From Asticcacaulis sp. ZE23SCel15 (GTDB lineage: Bacteria; Pseudomonadota; Alphaproteobacteria; Caulobacterales; Caulobacteraceae), in NCBI RefSeq assembly GCF_030505395.1, contig NZ_CP130044.1, positions 2,651,001 through 2,715,000 on the forward strand: 64,000 bases of DNA. The letters are read 5' to 3'. A program made the translations under genes and the position numbers. This document shows, one piece after another, positions 18,593 to 27,254 of the stretch. Numbering within the stretch: position 1 is the first letter of the stretch; each line of letters starts with the position of its first letter. The notes beneath the pieces are model-generated. The model was not told where the DNA came from. It ran no database searches and saw only the letters and a list, made by a program, of their open reading frames with translations.

Positions 18593-18979
18593 ATGGAAAC
18601 CGCTGTTTCTTTCCGACCCCGCCGACCAAGGCCCGCAATCGTCAGTTTGACGGACGCGGCGGCGAAGCAAGTCAAGGCGATTATGGCGAAAGCCGATAAG
18701 CCTTACGCGGGCCTGCGCGTAGGGGTTAAGGCGGGCGGCTGTGCGGGGCAGGAATATGTCCTTAGCTATGCTGAGGTGGCTGATCCGTTGGATGAGGTCG
18801 TGACCGATAAGGACGTGACCATCCTGATCGAACCCAAGGCCGTGCTTTATCTGGTCGGTACGGTCATTGACTATGAGACGACGAAACTGTCTTCGAAATT
18901 CGTCTTCAATAACCCGAATGAAACCGATGCCTGTGGGTGCGGCGAGAGCGTGACGATCACACCGGTTCAGGCGGATTAG
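18593..18979 (+). CDS. sufA: A-type Fe-S carrier protein (SufA/IscA/ErpA family)
   Basis: This 128-residue A-type carrier takes clusters from the SUF scaffold to client proteins. The three ligand cysteines are Cys50 ('KAGGCAG') and Cys114 and Cys116 ('DACGCGES'). The N-terminal 19 residues are Arg/Pro-rich and extend beyond the usual family start. ATG at 18593 is preferred over a GTG at 18563. It is the last gene of the operon and overlaps the opposing gene at 18957-18979. Confidence 0.93.
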   Translation: METAVSFRPRRPRPAIVSLTDAAAKQVKAIMAKADKPYAGLRVGVKAGGCAGQEYVLSYAEVADPLDEVVTDKDVTILIEPKAVLYLVGTVIDYETTKLSSKFVFNNPNETDACGCGESVTITPVQAD

Positions 18980-19358
18980 TATCCAGCCAGGTCAGGGCTT
19001 CATCAAGGCTTTCAAAGGTTTGTATATAATCCTTTGCGAATATATCGCCAATGCCTGCCAAACGCGGCTTATCCAGCGGGTCTTTTGAGATAAGCGCTAA
19101 TCGTTTACGTGGCGGTGGCGGAGAACCGGCCATTTCAGCCAGTGCCTGAGCGGCTCTCATCAAATCGGGCAGAGTAGTAAAGCCGTCGGCGGCGCGCATA
19201 TCCATCACCCGGTCGTAAGACCAGGGCTGGTCGATCTGGCCATAAACATCAATCAGTGCATCAATCAGGGCCGCGCCTTCGTAAGCGCCCCTGACCGTCA
19301 CCAGCAGGCGATTTTTGGTTTCGTCGATGCGGTAACTCACTCGAAAACCCGGTGGCAT
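18957..19358 (-). CDS. Uncharacterised STAS-like/SpoIIAA-like protein
   Basis: This 133-residue soluble protein has the look of the SpoIIAA-like (STAS/CRAL-TRIO-related) group: 'RVSYRIDETKNRLLVTVRGAY' as paired strands, then 'YDRVMDMRAADGF' and a C-terminal 'ESLDEALTWLD'. Function is unknown. It ends inside the 3' end of sufA (23-bp convergent overlap), and no terminator lies between them. The family call is tentative. Confidence 0.65.
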   Translation of the reverse strand: MPPGFRVSYRIDETKNRLLVTVRGAYEGAALIDALIDVYGQIDQPWSYDRVMDMRAADGFTTLPDLMRAAQALAEMAGSPPPPRKRLALISKDPLDKPRLAGIGDIFAKDYIQTFESLDEALTWLDTNPPEPV

Positions 19359-19450
19359 GATTATAGGCCTGTACGCAAAGAAATACTATGAACCGTCATA
19401 GTTTGCTGAACTTAATAAAGCCTCAAAACCTGTTGTTTTCCTGAATAGTT

Positions 19451-20194
19451 TTAATCAGAAACTATGGTCGATGGCTGGAATGGTGTGCCGGTGGCTTCGC
19501 TGATAAGCGTTTGCGTTTGAGTTTCGATCCGCGTTTGCAGCAGGGCCATGAATTCATTCTTATCAAGGCCGGTGGGAATAGCCTCCATGAACTCCAGAAC
19601 TGCTGTGCCGGGTGACTTATCATAGCGTTCTTCCTGCCAGAACAGCCCCAGATTGGTCGCCACCGGCACGACGGGCCGATTGAAATTACGGTACATGTGC
19701 CACACACCTGAGCGATAACGGTGATAGGTGCCGGGCGCTGACAAATGGCCTTCCGGATATATCAGAATGTGGCGGCCATCATCACTGGCTTTTTGTGAAC
19801 GGTCGGCCAGAGCCTTGCGGGCTTCGATGCCACCGCAATTATTGACAACAATCGCCCCCAGCTTGCGCAGAATGGTCGACATAAACGGAAATTTTTCGAG
19901 GTGATCACCCGTCACAAAAGCCAGATCATTGAATTGGGAATATATGCAATATCCATCGCCCCACGACTGGTGCTTGGCGGCAAAGATTACAGGCTGTGAC
20001 GGGATGTGTTCGCGGCCTCTAACTTCAAGCCGGATGCCAGCCAGATGCTGCATCGCCCAGACCATGCGGCGGGTATAGCGCTGAATAACCCAAAGCATCG
20101 GGCGGCGGCCCGGTAAAACTGTAAGTAGCAGCGCCATAAGGCTGTAAAATATCGAAAACAACCAGTAAGCGCTGGCGAACAGAAAACTGCGCAT
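19451..20194 (-). CDS. 1-acylglycerol-3-phosphate O-acyltransferase (PlsC-like)
   Basis: This 247-residue PlsC-family acyltransferase probably makes phosphatidic acid in the inner membrane. An N-terminal hydrophobic anchor spans about residues 5-26. The catalytic HX4D motif is 'HQSWGD', and the glycerol-phosphate binding motif is 'YPEGHLSAPG' (a variant of FPEGTRS). The final part 'PVVPVATNLG' is motif IV. It stands alone between the STAS-like gene and a diguanylate cyclase. Confidence 0.88.
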   Translation of the reverse strand: MRSFLFASAYWLFSIFYSLMALLLTVLPGRRPMLWVIQRYTRRMVWAMQHLAGIRLEVRGREHIPSQPVIFAAKHQSWGDGYCIYSQFNDLAFVTGDHLEKFPFMSTILRKLGAIVVNNCGGIEARKALADRSQKASDDGRHILIYPEGHLSAPGTYHRYRSGVWHMYRNFNRPVVPVATNLGLFWQEERYDKSPGTAVLEFMEAIPTGLDKNEFMALLQTRIETQTQTLISEATGTPFQPSTIVSD

Positions 20195-20270
20195 GGTCAG
20201 GCCTTAAGAGTTATAGCTCTCAAAGACATATAAGACTTTAGCTGATTTGGCGAGCCTGTGTTAACGCGCG

Positions 20271-21332
20271 TCAGGCAACGTTGAAATCTCTGACTTGGCT
20301 GCCTTCAGCGACGGTCACCATGTTGCGACCGTTGTTTTTTGACAGATAAAGCGCTTTATCGGCACGGTCCATCAGATCAAACGGGTCTTCGGCAAATTCG
20401 CGTTGGGCGAGGCCCACGGATATGGATACGGTACCCAGATCTTCGTTGGTCGAACGGCGTTTCAACACACGTGTTGAAATTTCCTGACGGGCTTCATCGA
20501 GAATACGAGCGACCTCGGTAGCGGTTTGGCCGGGGAACAACATGCCAAACTCTTCGCCGCCATAGCGGGCGGCAAGGGCGGGCGGGCGGCCAATACGTGC
20601 CAGGACGCTGGCAACATAGCGCAGAACCTGATCGCCGGTCTGATGACCCCAGGTGTCATTGAAGCGCTTGAAATGGTCGATATCGATGACTGCCAGCGTC
20701 AGCGGCTTTGAGACGTCATCGCCTTCACACTGCTTATCCAATTGCTCATCAAACGCCTTGCGGTTCGCCAGATTGGTCAGGGCGTCGGTCATAGCTTCCA
20801 TACGCACCTGATCAAGATGCTTACGCAAGCGATTGATTTCACGCGATGAATTGCTAAGACGCGTTTGTAATGACTGATGATGGTCAAGGACGACATTGGT
20901 TGCCGCCGACAGGTTATCGACCAGATTTTTCAGCACACCCGCATCGGCCAGATTAAGAGACTGACGTGCACTTTCCAGCGTCGTGGAATAGCTTCTCTGG
21001 GATGTTTGTACGTCACTGATGACCTCAGTGATCGTATGTAATTCTTTGGATAGCTTAAGGCCCGCGTCACGAACTTCATCATTGAGTTTCAGGCGAGCAA
21101 TGAATTTCGAGGCCAGGCTGTCGCTGATTTCTTCAGTGATTTTCTCTCCGCTGGCAACCAGTCTCAGGACTTCCTGAGCCAAGGCGCACTGCGGGTCACC
21201 GGCAACATAGAGCCAGATTTCATAGTTGAGTGGCGTCGGCCACACACCATGTTCTTCCATAAGCTTCAACGCGTCCTGCGCTAAGGCGTATGAGTTTGGA
21301 CCACGGACACTTACTTCTATGTCGTTGTTCAT
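20271..21332 (-). CDS. Diguanylate cyclase with GGEEF domain
   Basis: This 353-residue cytoplasmic enzyme would make c-di-GMP. There is no TM helix; an alpha-helical N-terminal region (to about residue 190, with coiled-coil character at 'NSSREINRLRKHLDQVRME') precedes a complete GGDEF domain with 'GGEEF' at residues 258-262. The inhibitory I-site expected at RxxD before it reads 'RPPA', so product inhibition is probably lost. The start at 21332 has an AAGGAAG site. In Caulobacterales such enzymes set motile or stalked fate; that role is inferred. Confidence 0.9.
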   Translation of the reverse strand: MNNDIEVSVRGPNSYALAQDALKLMEEHGVWPTPLNYEIWLYVAGDPQCALAQEVLRLVASGEKITEEISDSLASKFIARLKLNDEVRDAGLKLSKELHTITEVISDVQTSQRSYSTTLESARQSLNLADAGVLKNLVDNLSAATNVVLDHHQSLQTRLSNSSREINRLRKHLDQVRMEAMTDALTNLANRKAFDEQLDKQCEGDDVSKPLTLAVIDIDHFKRFNDTWGHQTGDQVLRYVASVLARIGRPPALAARYGGEEFGMLFPGQTATEVARILDEARQEISTRVLKRRSTNEDLGTVSISVGLAQREFAEDPFDLMDRADKALYLSKNNGRNMVTVAEGSQVRDFNVA

Positions 21333-21433
21333 TTGGTCTTCCTTGCGCCACCTGATTCTATGTGACAATGGCGACCTTAGCCCAACTTCTCTGACAGGCG
21401 GTTAACGCGATTGAGAATTTTTCTAAATTTTTA

Positions 21434-22888
21434 TTATTTTAAATCGACGCTACGCAACAGGAAGGCGGGGACGTGCCAGCCAAAACCCTCGGCCGTTGTC
21501 TCGTAATCGTTTGATTTTTCTTTAGTTTCAGAGACTTTCTCTGTGCGGCTGCGTCTGCGCGACGGCTTTGGTGTTTCCGGCTTGTTTTCGATAATCGCGT
21601 TTTCATTAACGGCTGATTCTGACTTAATTTCCGCTTCTGGCTCAGCTTTTACGGCTGTTTTTACCGGCTTATCTCTGTCGTTGCGACGGGGCTTGCGGTC
21701 TGGCCGCGACGATTTACGATCGCCATCCTCAGACATGGCGCTGAAATCGACATCAATAGCCAGAGCTTCCGGTTCTTTCTTAGTAAGTTTCAGAACCTTA
21801 TCGTAGTTTTTTTCGTCGGCGCCCGACAGCAGAAGATAGGCTTCGCCTGAGCGACCAGCGCGGCCAGTGCGTCCGATCCGGTGCACGTAATCGTCGGCAT
21901 GATGGGGCACATCGAAATTAAAGACGTGGCCGACATCGGGAATATCAAGCCCGCGTGCGGCCACATCGGACGCTACCAGCAAGGTCAGATCGCCTTTGCG
22001 GAAGGAATTGAGCGTCTTCATACGCAGGGCCTGATCGAGGTCGCCGTGGATTGGGGCTGCGTTAAAGCCGTGAACCGATAAAGATTTGGCTACGATATCA
22101 ACGTCGGTTTTGCGGTTGCAGAACACGATGCCGTTTTTGATTTCCAGCGTTGAAATAATAGCGCGCAACGCGATGCGCTTGGCCTTCGCCGCATTCAGGG
22201 CATTGCTGCCGGGGACGCGGTAGACAAATTGGCGGATATTTTCAGCCGTCGTGGCCGGACGAGACACCTCGATACGAACGGGATTTTTCAAAAACGCCTG
22301 AGTGATGCGGGTAATTTCCGGCGCCATAGTGGCCGAAAAAAATAGGGTCTGACGCGTAGGCGGGGTGAGCTTAAAAATACGTTCAATGTCAGGAATGAAG
22401 CCCATGTCCAGCATGCGGTCAGCTTCGTCAACCACCATGATTTGCACGCCATTGAGCATGACTTTTGAGCGTTCAAACAAATCCAGCAAACGGCCGGGAG
22501 TGGCAATCAGAACGTCGACGCCCTTATCAAGCTTAGACACCTGATCGGCCATCGACACGCCGCCAATCAAAAGCGCCCAGTTGAGCTTATGGTACTTGGC
22601 ATATTTTTCAAAGGCTTCGGAAACCTGATCGGCCAGTTCGCGGGTAGGGGCCAGAACGATGGCCCGCGGCATACGGGCGCGCGACCGGCCAGCAGCCAGT
22701 CGTTCAATCATGGGCAGGGTAAAGGCGGCGGTCTTACCCGTTCCGGTTTGCGCAATGCCAAGGACATCAAGGCCGGTCAGGGCCACGGGGATCGCCTGTT
22801 CCTGAATAGCCGTCGGCGTGTCATAGCCGGTCTCAGCTATGGCCTTTAAAACTTCGGGGCTTAATCCAAGATCGGTGAACTTTGTCAT
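21434..22888 (-). CDS. DEAD-box ATP-dependent RNA helicase (RhlE-like)
   Basis: This 484-residue helicase unwinds structured RNA. Motifs in order: Q motif 'GYDTPTAIQEQAIPVAL', Walker A 'AQTGTGKT', 'PTRELADQV', 'DEADRMLDMGF', 'FSATM', 'VATDVAARGLDI'-like 'ASDVAARGLDIPDVG' and 'HRIGRTGRAG'. A charged tail of about 110 residues rich in Lys, Arg, Glu and Ser follows the core and resembles RhlE-type tails that bind RNA or the degradosome. Transcription is leftward; no clear terminator was seen in the 100 bp after the stop. Confidence 0.95.
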   Translation of the reverse strand: MTKFTDLGLSPEVLKAIAETGYDTPTAIQEQAIPVALTGLDVLGIAQTGTGKTAAFTLPMIERLAAGRSRARMPRAIVLAPTRELADQVSEAFEKYAKYHKLNWALLIGGVSMADQVSKLDKGVDVLIATPGRLLDLFERSKVMLNGVQIMVVDEADRMLDMGFIPDIERIFKLTPPTRQTLFFSATMAPEITRITQAFLKNPVRIEVSRPATTAENIRQFVYRVPGSNALNAAKAKRIALRAIISTLEIKNGIVFCNRKTDVDIVAKSLSVHGFNAAPIHGDLDQALRMKTLNSFRKGDLTLLVASDVAARGLDIPDVGHVFNFDVPHHADDYVHRIGRTGRAGRSGEAYLLLSGADEKNYDKVLKLTKKEPEALAIDVDFSAMSEDGDRKSSRPDRKPRRNDRDKPVKTAVKAEPEAEIKSESAVNENAIIENKPETPKPSRRRSRTEKVSETKEKSNDYETTAEGFGWHVPAFLLRSVDLK

Positions 22889-22920
22889 GAAACTCTTTAA
22901 CCGGGGGCATACGCGATAAA

Positions 22921-22977
22921 CCGGCCTTATACACAGAATAGCCGTTTGGTGTAACAGCTATTCTGTGAAAAAGCCGG
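22921..22977. terminator. Hairpin downstream of parE
   Basis: An 11-bp perfect stem (22932-22942 with 22957-22967, CACAGAATAGC / GCTATTCTGTG) is extended by CCGGC/GCCGG pairs at 22921-22925 and 22973-22977. It lies after the minus-strand parE stop. It also lies just upstream of the DEAD-box start, so it may separate the two units. Confidence 0.6.
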
Positions 22978-23018
22978 TTTCTTTGAAGTTTAAAGCTTTG
23001 CGGGCAAATTCAGAACGC

Positions 23019-25139
23019 TTAAACGTCAAGATCCTCGCTGACGAACTCTGCATTTTCCTGAATATAGCGAAAGCGTAATTCAGGTTTGCGGCCCATCAGG
23101 GTCTCGACCAGACTTTCGACCGCATCCTCGCTCTCAGGCAGAACCACCCGCGCCAGGGTGCGGGTTTTGGGGTCCATGGTGGTTTCTTTGAGCTGAGCCG
23201 GCATCATTTCACCCAGACCCTTAAATCGGCCGATTTCAGGTTTCTTGCCCTTGAATTCTTTTTCCAGAATCTCAGTGCGATGGGCGTCATCACGCGCATA
23301 CACGGTCTTGGAGCCATGGCTAATGCGGTAAAGTGGCGGCATAGCCAGGAACAGGTTTCCGTTCCGGATCATGGCGGGCATGGTCCGATAGAAGTAGGTA
23401 ATTAGCAGGGACGCGATATGGGCGCCGTCAACGTCAGCATCGGTCATGATGACGATGCGTTCATAGCGAAGGTCTTCTTCCTTAAAACGCGCACCGGGCT
23501 GTACGCCCAACGCTAGTCCCAGATCGGACAGTTCCTGATTGGCCTTGGCCTTATCGCCGGTGGCCGACGCCACGTTCAGGATTTTACCGCGCAGGGGCAA
23601 AATGGCCTGAGTATTACGGTTGCGGGCCTGTTTGGCGGAGCCGCCGGCGGAGTCACCTTCAACCAGAAACAGTTCAGTATCCTTGGCATCCTGACGGGCG
23701 CAGTCAGCAAGCTTGCCCGGCAGGCGCAGCTTACGGGTCGCGGAGGCCCGCTGAACTTCCTTGTCTTTGCGCTTTTTGAGGCGTTCCTCGGCGCGTTCGA
23801 CGATGAATTGCAGCAGCTTGTCGGCCTGCTTCGGTGATGAGGTCAGCCAGTGATCGAACGGATCGGCCAGTGCCTTTTCCACCAGTTTTTGAGCCTCGGA
23901 CGACGACAGGCGATCCTTGGTCTGGCCCTGAAATTCCGGGTTTTTGATAAACACAGAGATGACGATACCGGCCTGAGCTGCGACATCTTCGGCGGTGACA
24001 ATAGCGCCGCGCTTATCGCCGGTCATTTCGGCATAGGATTTCAGTGACCGGGTGAGGGCGGCCCGTAAGCCCGCTTCGTGAGTACCGCCATCGGGCGTGG
24101 GGATGGTGTTACAGTAGGACTGGACAAAGCCGTCATGCTCACCAAACCCTGCGGCGGACCAGACCACGGCCCACTCCACGGCCCCGCCTTCGCCCTTACG
24201 CTCGACGCGGCCAGAAAAAATATCGCTGACCGTTTCGGTGTCGACCACACGCTCGGCCAAATAATCGGCCAGACCGTTCGGGAAGTAGAATTTGTCTTCA
24301 GCGGGCGTGGTGTCGTGGATCAAGGATGGTGCGCACTTCCAGTAAATCTGAACACCACGGAACAAATAGGCCTTGGCCTTGGCCATGCGATAAAGACGGA
24401 CCGGACGGAAGTGGGCGTTTTCGCCAAAGATTTCCGGATCGGGAATAAAGCGTTCGCGTGTGCCGCGTTTTTTCGAGGGGCCCAATTGTGCAATTGGCCC
24501 TTGGGGCAAGCCTCTGGAAAACACCTGCTGCCACTCATAACCGTCGCGCCAGACAGTGACTTCCAGACGCTCAGACAAGGCGTTGACAACCGATACCCCG
24601 ACCCCGTGCAGACCGCCGGAGGTTTCATAGGCCTTGCCAGAAAATTTTCCGCCAGAGTGCAGAACGGTCATGACGACTTCGAGGGCTGATTTGCCGGGAT
24701 ATTTGGGGTGAGGGTCGACGGGGATGCCGCGGCCATCATCGCGGACACTCAGATAGCCGTCGGCATCCAGTTCAACCCAGATCGCCTTGGCGTGACCCGC
24801 CACGGCTTCGTCCATAGAGTTATCAAGCACTTCGGCGAACAGGTGGTGCATCGCCTTTTCATCGGTCCCGCCGATATACATGCCGGGGCGCTTACGGACA
24901 GGCTCCAGCCCTTCCAGCACTTCGATGGCATTGGCGCCATAGCCTTCTGCGGTCATGGCGTCGGGTTGCGACGTGGCGGGGGCTTTGGCTTTAGCGGCTT
25001 TTTCAGGCGGCGTGTCATTCGCTGGACTTGGCCCCGGACTGGGGGCCGGATTAGCGGCAGGTTGAGGCTGGGCAGCATCCTGTGACGTGGGTGCGGCTCC
25101 GTTATCGAATAGATTCGGCTGGGGTACAGATGTGGACAT
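23019..25139 (-). CDS. parE: DNA topoisomerase IV subunit B
   Basis: This 706-residue type IIA topoisomerase B subunit gives the ATPase that drives decatenation of chromosomes. An Ala/Pro-rich, low-complexity N-terminus (about residues 1-65) precedes the GHKL ATPase: 'RKRPGMYIGGTDEKAMHHL', 'DNSMDEA', 'DDGRGIPVD', 'GGLHGVGVSVVNAL'. The TOPRIM domain has 'LFLVEGDSAGGSAKQARNR' and 'IMTDADVDGAHI'. The last stretch 'GRFKGLGEMMP' is typical of ParE/GyrB. Lack of the long GyrB insertion favours ParE. Confidence 0.95.
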   Translation of the reverse strand: MSTSVPQPNLFDNGAAPTSQDAAQPQPAANPAPSPGPSPANDTPPEKAAKAKAPATSQPDAMTAEGYGANAIEVLEGLEPVRKRPGMYIGGTDEKAMHHLFAEVLDNSMDEAVAGHAKAIWVELDADGYLSVRDDGRGIPVDPHPKYPGKSALEVVMTVLHSGGKFSGKAYETSGGLHGVGVSVVNALSERLEVTVWRDGYEWQQVFSRGLPQGPIAQLGPSKKRGTRERFIPDPEIFGENAHFRPVRLYRMAKAKAYLFRGVQIYWKCAPSLIHDTTPAEDKFYFPNGLADYLAERVVDTETVSDIFSGRVERKGEGGAVEWAVVWSAAGFGEHDGFVQSYCNTIPTPDGGTHEAGLRAALTRSLKSYAEMTGDKRGAIVTAEDVAAQAGIVISVFIKNPEFQGQTKDRLSSSEAQKLVEKALADPFDHWLTSSPKQADKLLQFIVERAEERLKKRKDKEVQRASATRKLRLPGKLADCARQDAKDTELFLVEGDSAGGSAKQARNRNTQAILPLRGKILNVASATGDKAKANQELSDLGLALGVQPGARFKEEDLRYERIVIMTDADVDGAHIASLLITYFYRTMPAMIRNGNLFLAMPPLYRISHGSKTVYARDDAHRTEILEKEFKGKKPEIGRFKGLGEMMPAQLKETTMDPKTRTLARVVLPESEDAVESLVETLMGRKPELRFRYIQENAEFVSEDLDV

Positions 25140-25175
25140 AAACCCTATCTTGCTGTGATTTGGGATATTAGAAAG

Positions 25176-25212
25176 AAAAAGGCCGCAAACCCTGTGGGCT
25201 TGCGGCCTTTAA
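25176..25212. terminator. Terminator after first TorF-like porin gene
   Basis: AAAGGCCGCAA pairs with TTGCGGCCTTT across an 11-base loop, with A/T-rich flanks usable in both directions. It follows the minus-strand porin-like gene and precedes parE. Confidence 0.85.
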
Positions 25213-25234
25213 ACTTAGCACAAAAGGCGTGGGC

Positions 25235-25912
25235 TTAGAAAGCGGCCTTAAGCGTTACGGCAACACGGTCCTTGTAGTTCGAACCCAGGTCGTGATCGCC
25301 GGTGTCCCAATAGCGAACGTCAACCGAGAACGCTTCGGTCAGGGCATAGCCCGCGCCGAGGTTCCAAGCGGTGTAGTCCGAACCATCTTCGATGTATTGC
25401 TTACCCATGGCGCCGGAGACCGACAGCTTTTCGGTAATCGGGTACGAAGCGTTCAGTTCCGAATAGAGCGACTTACCCGCACCGCCGAAATCCATTGAGT
25501 AGTAAGCGGCAGCACCGATAGCGCCTGCACCGATCGGATGGCTGACAGCAGCTTTCAGTTCACCGAACGACAGGTTGGTGTCTTCAGGTTGGTTCGGATA
25601 GCCGTAGTAGATACCGCCGAAGTCGAACGAGAAGTCTTTATAGGTCGGCTTTACGCCAGCATACACGTCAACTTCCAGATCGGTTTCGTCGTCACCAAAA
25701 TCTACGTTGGAAGCCCAGACGCCTGCATAGAAAATTTCGTTGGTGTAGTCGATGCCGCCCTGCACCGCTTCGTTACGGCCGGATTGGGAGACGCCGCGCC
25801 ATACGTAGTCGTTGGTGACGGCGATGTTGTAGCTCAGCGCGCCTTCGGCCATTGCGCCGCCAGCGAATACCAGACCAAGAGCCGTAGCAGCGGCGAGGAG
25901 GGACTTCTTCAT
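25235..25912 (-). CDS. TorF family putative outer-membrane porin (copy 1)
   Basis: This 225-residue secreted protein has a clear Sec signal peptide (cleavage expected after 'GGAMA', about residue 22) and a beta-rich mature part ending in Phe, as in outer-membrane barrels. 'YNIAVTNDYVWRGVSQSG', 'GGIDYTNEIFYAGVWASNVDFG' and 'DVYAGVKPTYKDFSFDFG' mark the TorF/TIGR02001 family. Its substrate is unknown. A paralogue is encoded about 400 bp upstream on the same strand, each with its own terminator, and both lie beside the amt-glnA-glnB group. Confidence 0.88.
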   Translation of the reverse strand: MKKSLLAAATALGLVFAGGAMAEGALSYNIAVTNDYVWRGVSQSGRNEAVQGGIDYTNEIFYAGVWASNVDFGDDETDLEVDVYAGVKPTYKDFSFDFGGIYYGYPNQPEDTNLSFGELKAAVSHPIGAGAIGAAAYYSMDFGGAGKSLYSELNASYPITEKLSVSGAMGKQYIEDGSDYTAWNLGAGYALTEAFSVDVRYWDTGDHDLGSNYKDRVAVTLKAAF

Positions 25913-26257
25913 TTTTATAAATCCTAGGTTTTGTTGTTTAGCGTCAGATCGAGGAGGTCATCGGAATCAGACACGATTACACAGTTAACTTTATCAAAGC
26001 CTTCGCAAATGTAGCATTTTTTCGTCACAGAACTAGACCCAGCAAACCTGCGGAAGACTATTAGCAACGCTTTGGTGCAATTTTACAACGCAGTGTTAAC
26101 GTGCATATTCGTATCATGATGAATGTAAATTTGTATTAATGCTTATGAAATTCAAAAAGATGTAGCCAAGAGCTACGAAAGTTTTCGCACACGAAGGCCT
26201 TTAACGTGGGGCGTGTTTGCGGTGCATATAAAATTGAGGCGGGAGCAATATTATCAG
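25913..26257. other. Spacer between the two porin genes, no gene seen
   Basis: About 350 AT-rich bases carry the expected promoter region of porin copy 1 and no convincing reading frame. Poly-T and AT-rich stretches (such as near 26100-26160) may help promoter activity. I could not assign a specific promoter or operator. Confidence 0.5.
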
Positions 26258-26289
26258 CAAAAAGGCCGCCTCATAAAAGGCGGCCTTCC
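26258..26289. terminator. Terminator after second TorF-like porin gene
   Basis: AAGGCCGCC pairs with GGCGGCCTT (26262-26270 with 26279-26287) around an 8-base loop. The minus strand ends in a T-run, so it should end porin copy 2. Confidence 0.85.
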
Positions 26290-26315
26290 CATTGCGTCAG
26301 TTTAGCATTTGTCGA

Positions 26316-26951
26316 TTAGAACGCGGCCTTAAGCGTCAGGGCAACGCGCTCTTCTGAGATCGGAGTGTCGACATCTGTGTCGTGGTAACGCAGGTCAACC
26401 GACAGGATGTCGGTCAGGGCGTAGCTGCCGCCGACGTTCCAGGTGTTATAGCTGCCGTAGTCACCGTAAGCGCCAGAAACGCTGATCTTGTCGGTCAGCG
26501 GGTAAGCGCCATTCACTTCAAAATAGTCTTCGAAATCTTCATCGGTGTTGAGGTAAGCTGCGGCGCCGATCGAGCCCTTACCCAGTGGGTAGCTGACAGC
26601 AGCTTTCAGTTCGGTAAAGTTGATGTCGTCTTCTTGCGGGTAGGCATAATACAGAACGCCGAAGTCAAAGGCAAAATCGCCAACGGTTGGCTTTACGCCA
26701 GCATAAAGGTCGAGTTCGTAGTCAGCATCAGTGCCGAAGTCGACGTTAGAAGCCCAGGTGCCAGCGTAGAATATGCCGTTGCTGTAGTCGATGCCGCCAG
26801 AGATGGCTGGGTTTTCGTCGGTTTGCGAAACGCCGCGCCACACGTAGTCAGTGGTGGCGGCTACGTTGTAGCTGAATTCACCTTCGGCCATTGCCGAACC
26901 CGAAGCCAGAAGTGCAGCCGAAGCGGCGGCAGCAAACAAAATCTTTTTCAT
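26316..26951 (-). CDS. TorF family putative outer-membrane porin (copy 2)
   Basis: This 211-residue paralogue of the neighbouring porin has a signal peptide ending at 'GSAMA' (about residue 22) and the same 'VWRGVSQ', 'GIDYSNGIFYAGTWASNVDFG' and 'DLYAGVKPTVGDFAFDFG' blocks, with Phe as last residue. The second ATG (26951) is chosen since the GAGGA site is 7 bases away from it and only 1 base from the first ATG (26957). It arose by tandem duplication; the two copies differ mainly in acidic surface loops. Function is unknown. Confidence 0.88.
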   Translation of the reverse strand: MKKILFAAAASAALLASGSAMAEGEFSYNVAATTDYVWRGVSQTDENPAISGGIDYSNGIFYAGTWASNVDFGTDADYELDLYAGVKPTVGDFAFDFGVLYYAYPQEDDINFTELKAAVSYPLGKGSIGAAAYLNTDEDFEDYFEVNGAYPLTDKISVSGAYGDYGSYNTWNVGGSYALTDILSVDLRYHDTDVDTPISEERVALTLKAAF

Positions 26952-27196
26952 ATCCATATCCTCAGATGGGTTGTTTTTATGTGTCCCGTTACCGAGGGCG
27001 TTTCCTGTTTTGCGTCATTTATGTAATTTTTGTGACTTTGCAATATGACCATACAGAATTAACTAGCCCTGCCAAGGGTGTGTAAGTTTAAACACGCACT
27101 GTGTGATAATTATGCAATTAACTTGTTTCTATTGCTACTTTGTAAGGGAATGTTGCAGTGCATGACGTGATAAATAAGTCGGTGCTGTAAACGCAA
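26952..27196. other. AT-rich spacer upstream of porin copy 2
   Basis: No gene is seen in this stretch of about 245 bases. It should hold the promoter of porin copy 2. There are no clear repeats. Confidence 0.45.
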
Positions 27197-27224
27197 ATAA
27201 GGCGCCCGTTACCGGACGCCTTAT
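27197..27224. terminator. Hairpin after amt
   Basis: ATAAGGCG pairs with CGCCTTAT in a stem with one mismatch near the loop (27197-27208 with 27213-27224). It follows the minus-strand amt stop. The T-run is weak. Confidence 0.65.
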
Positions 27225-27254
27225 AAGCTCATCTGAAATCAGATGTGGATAGGC

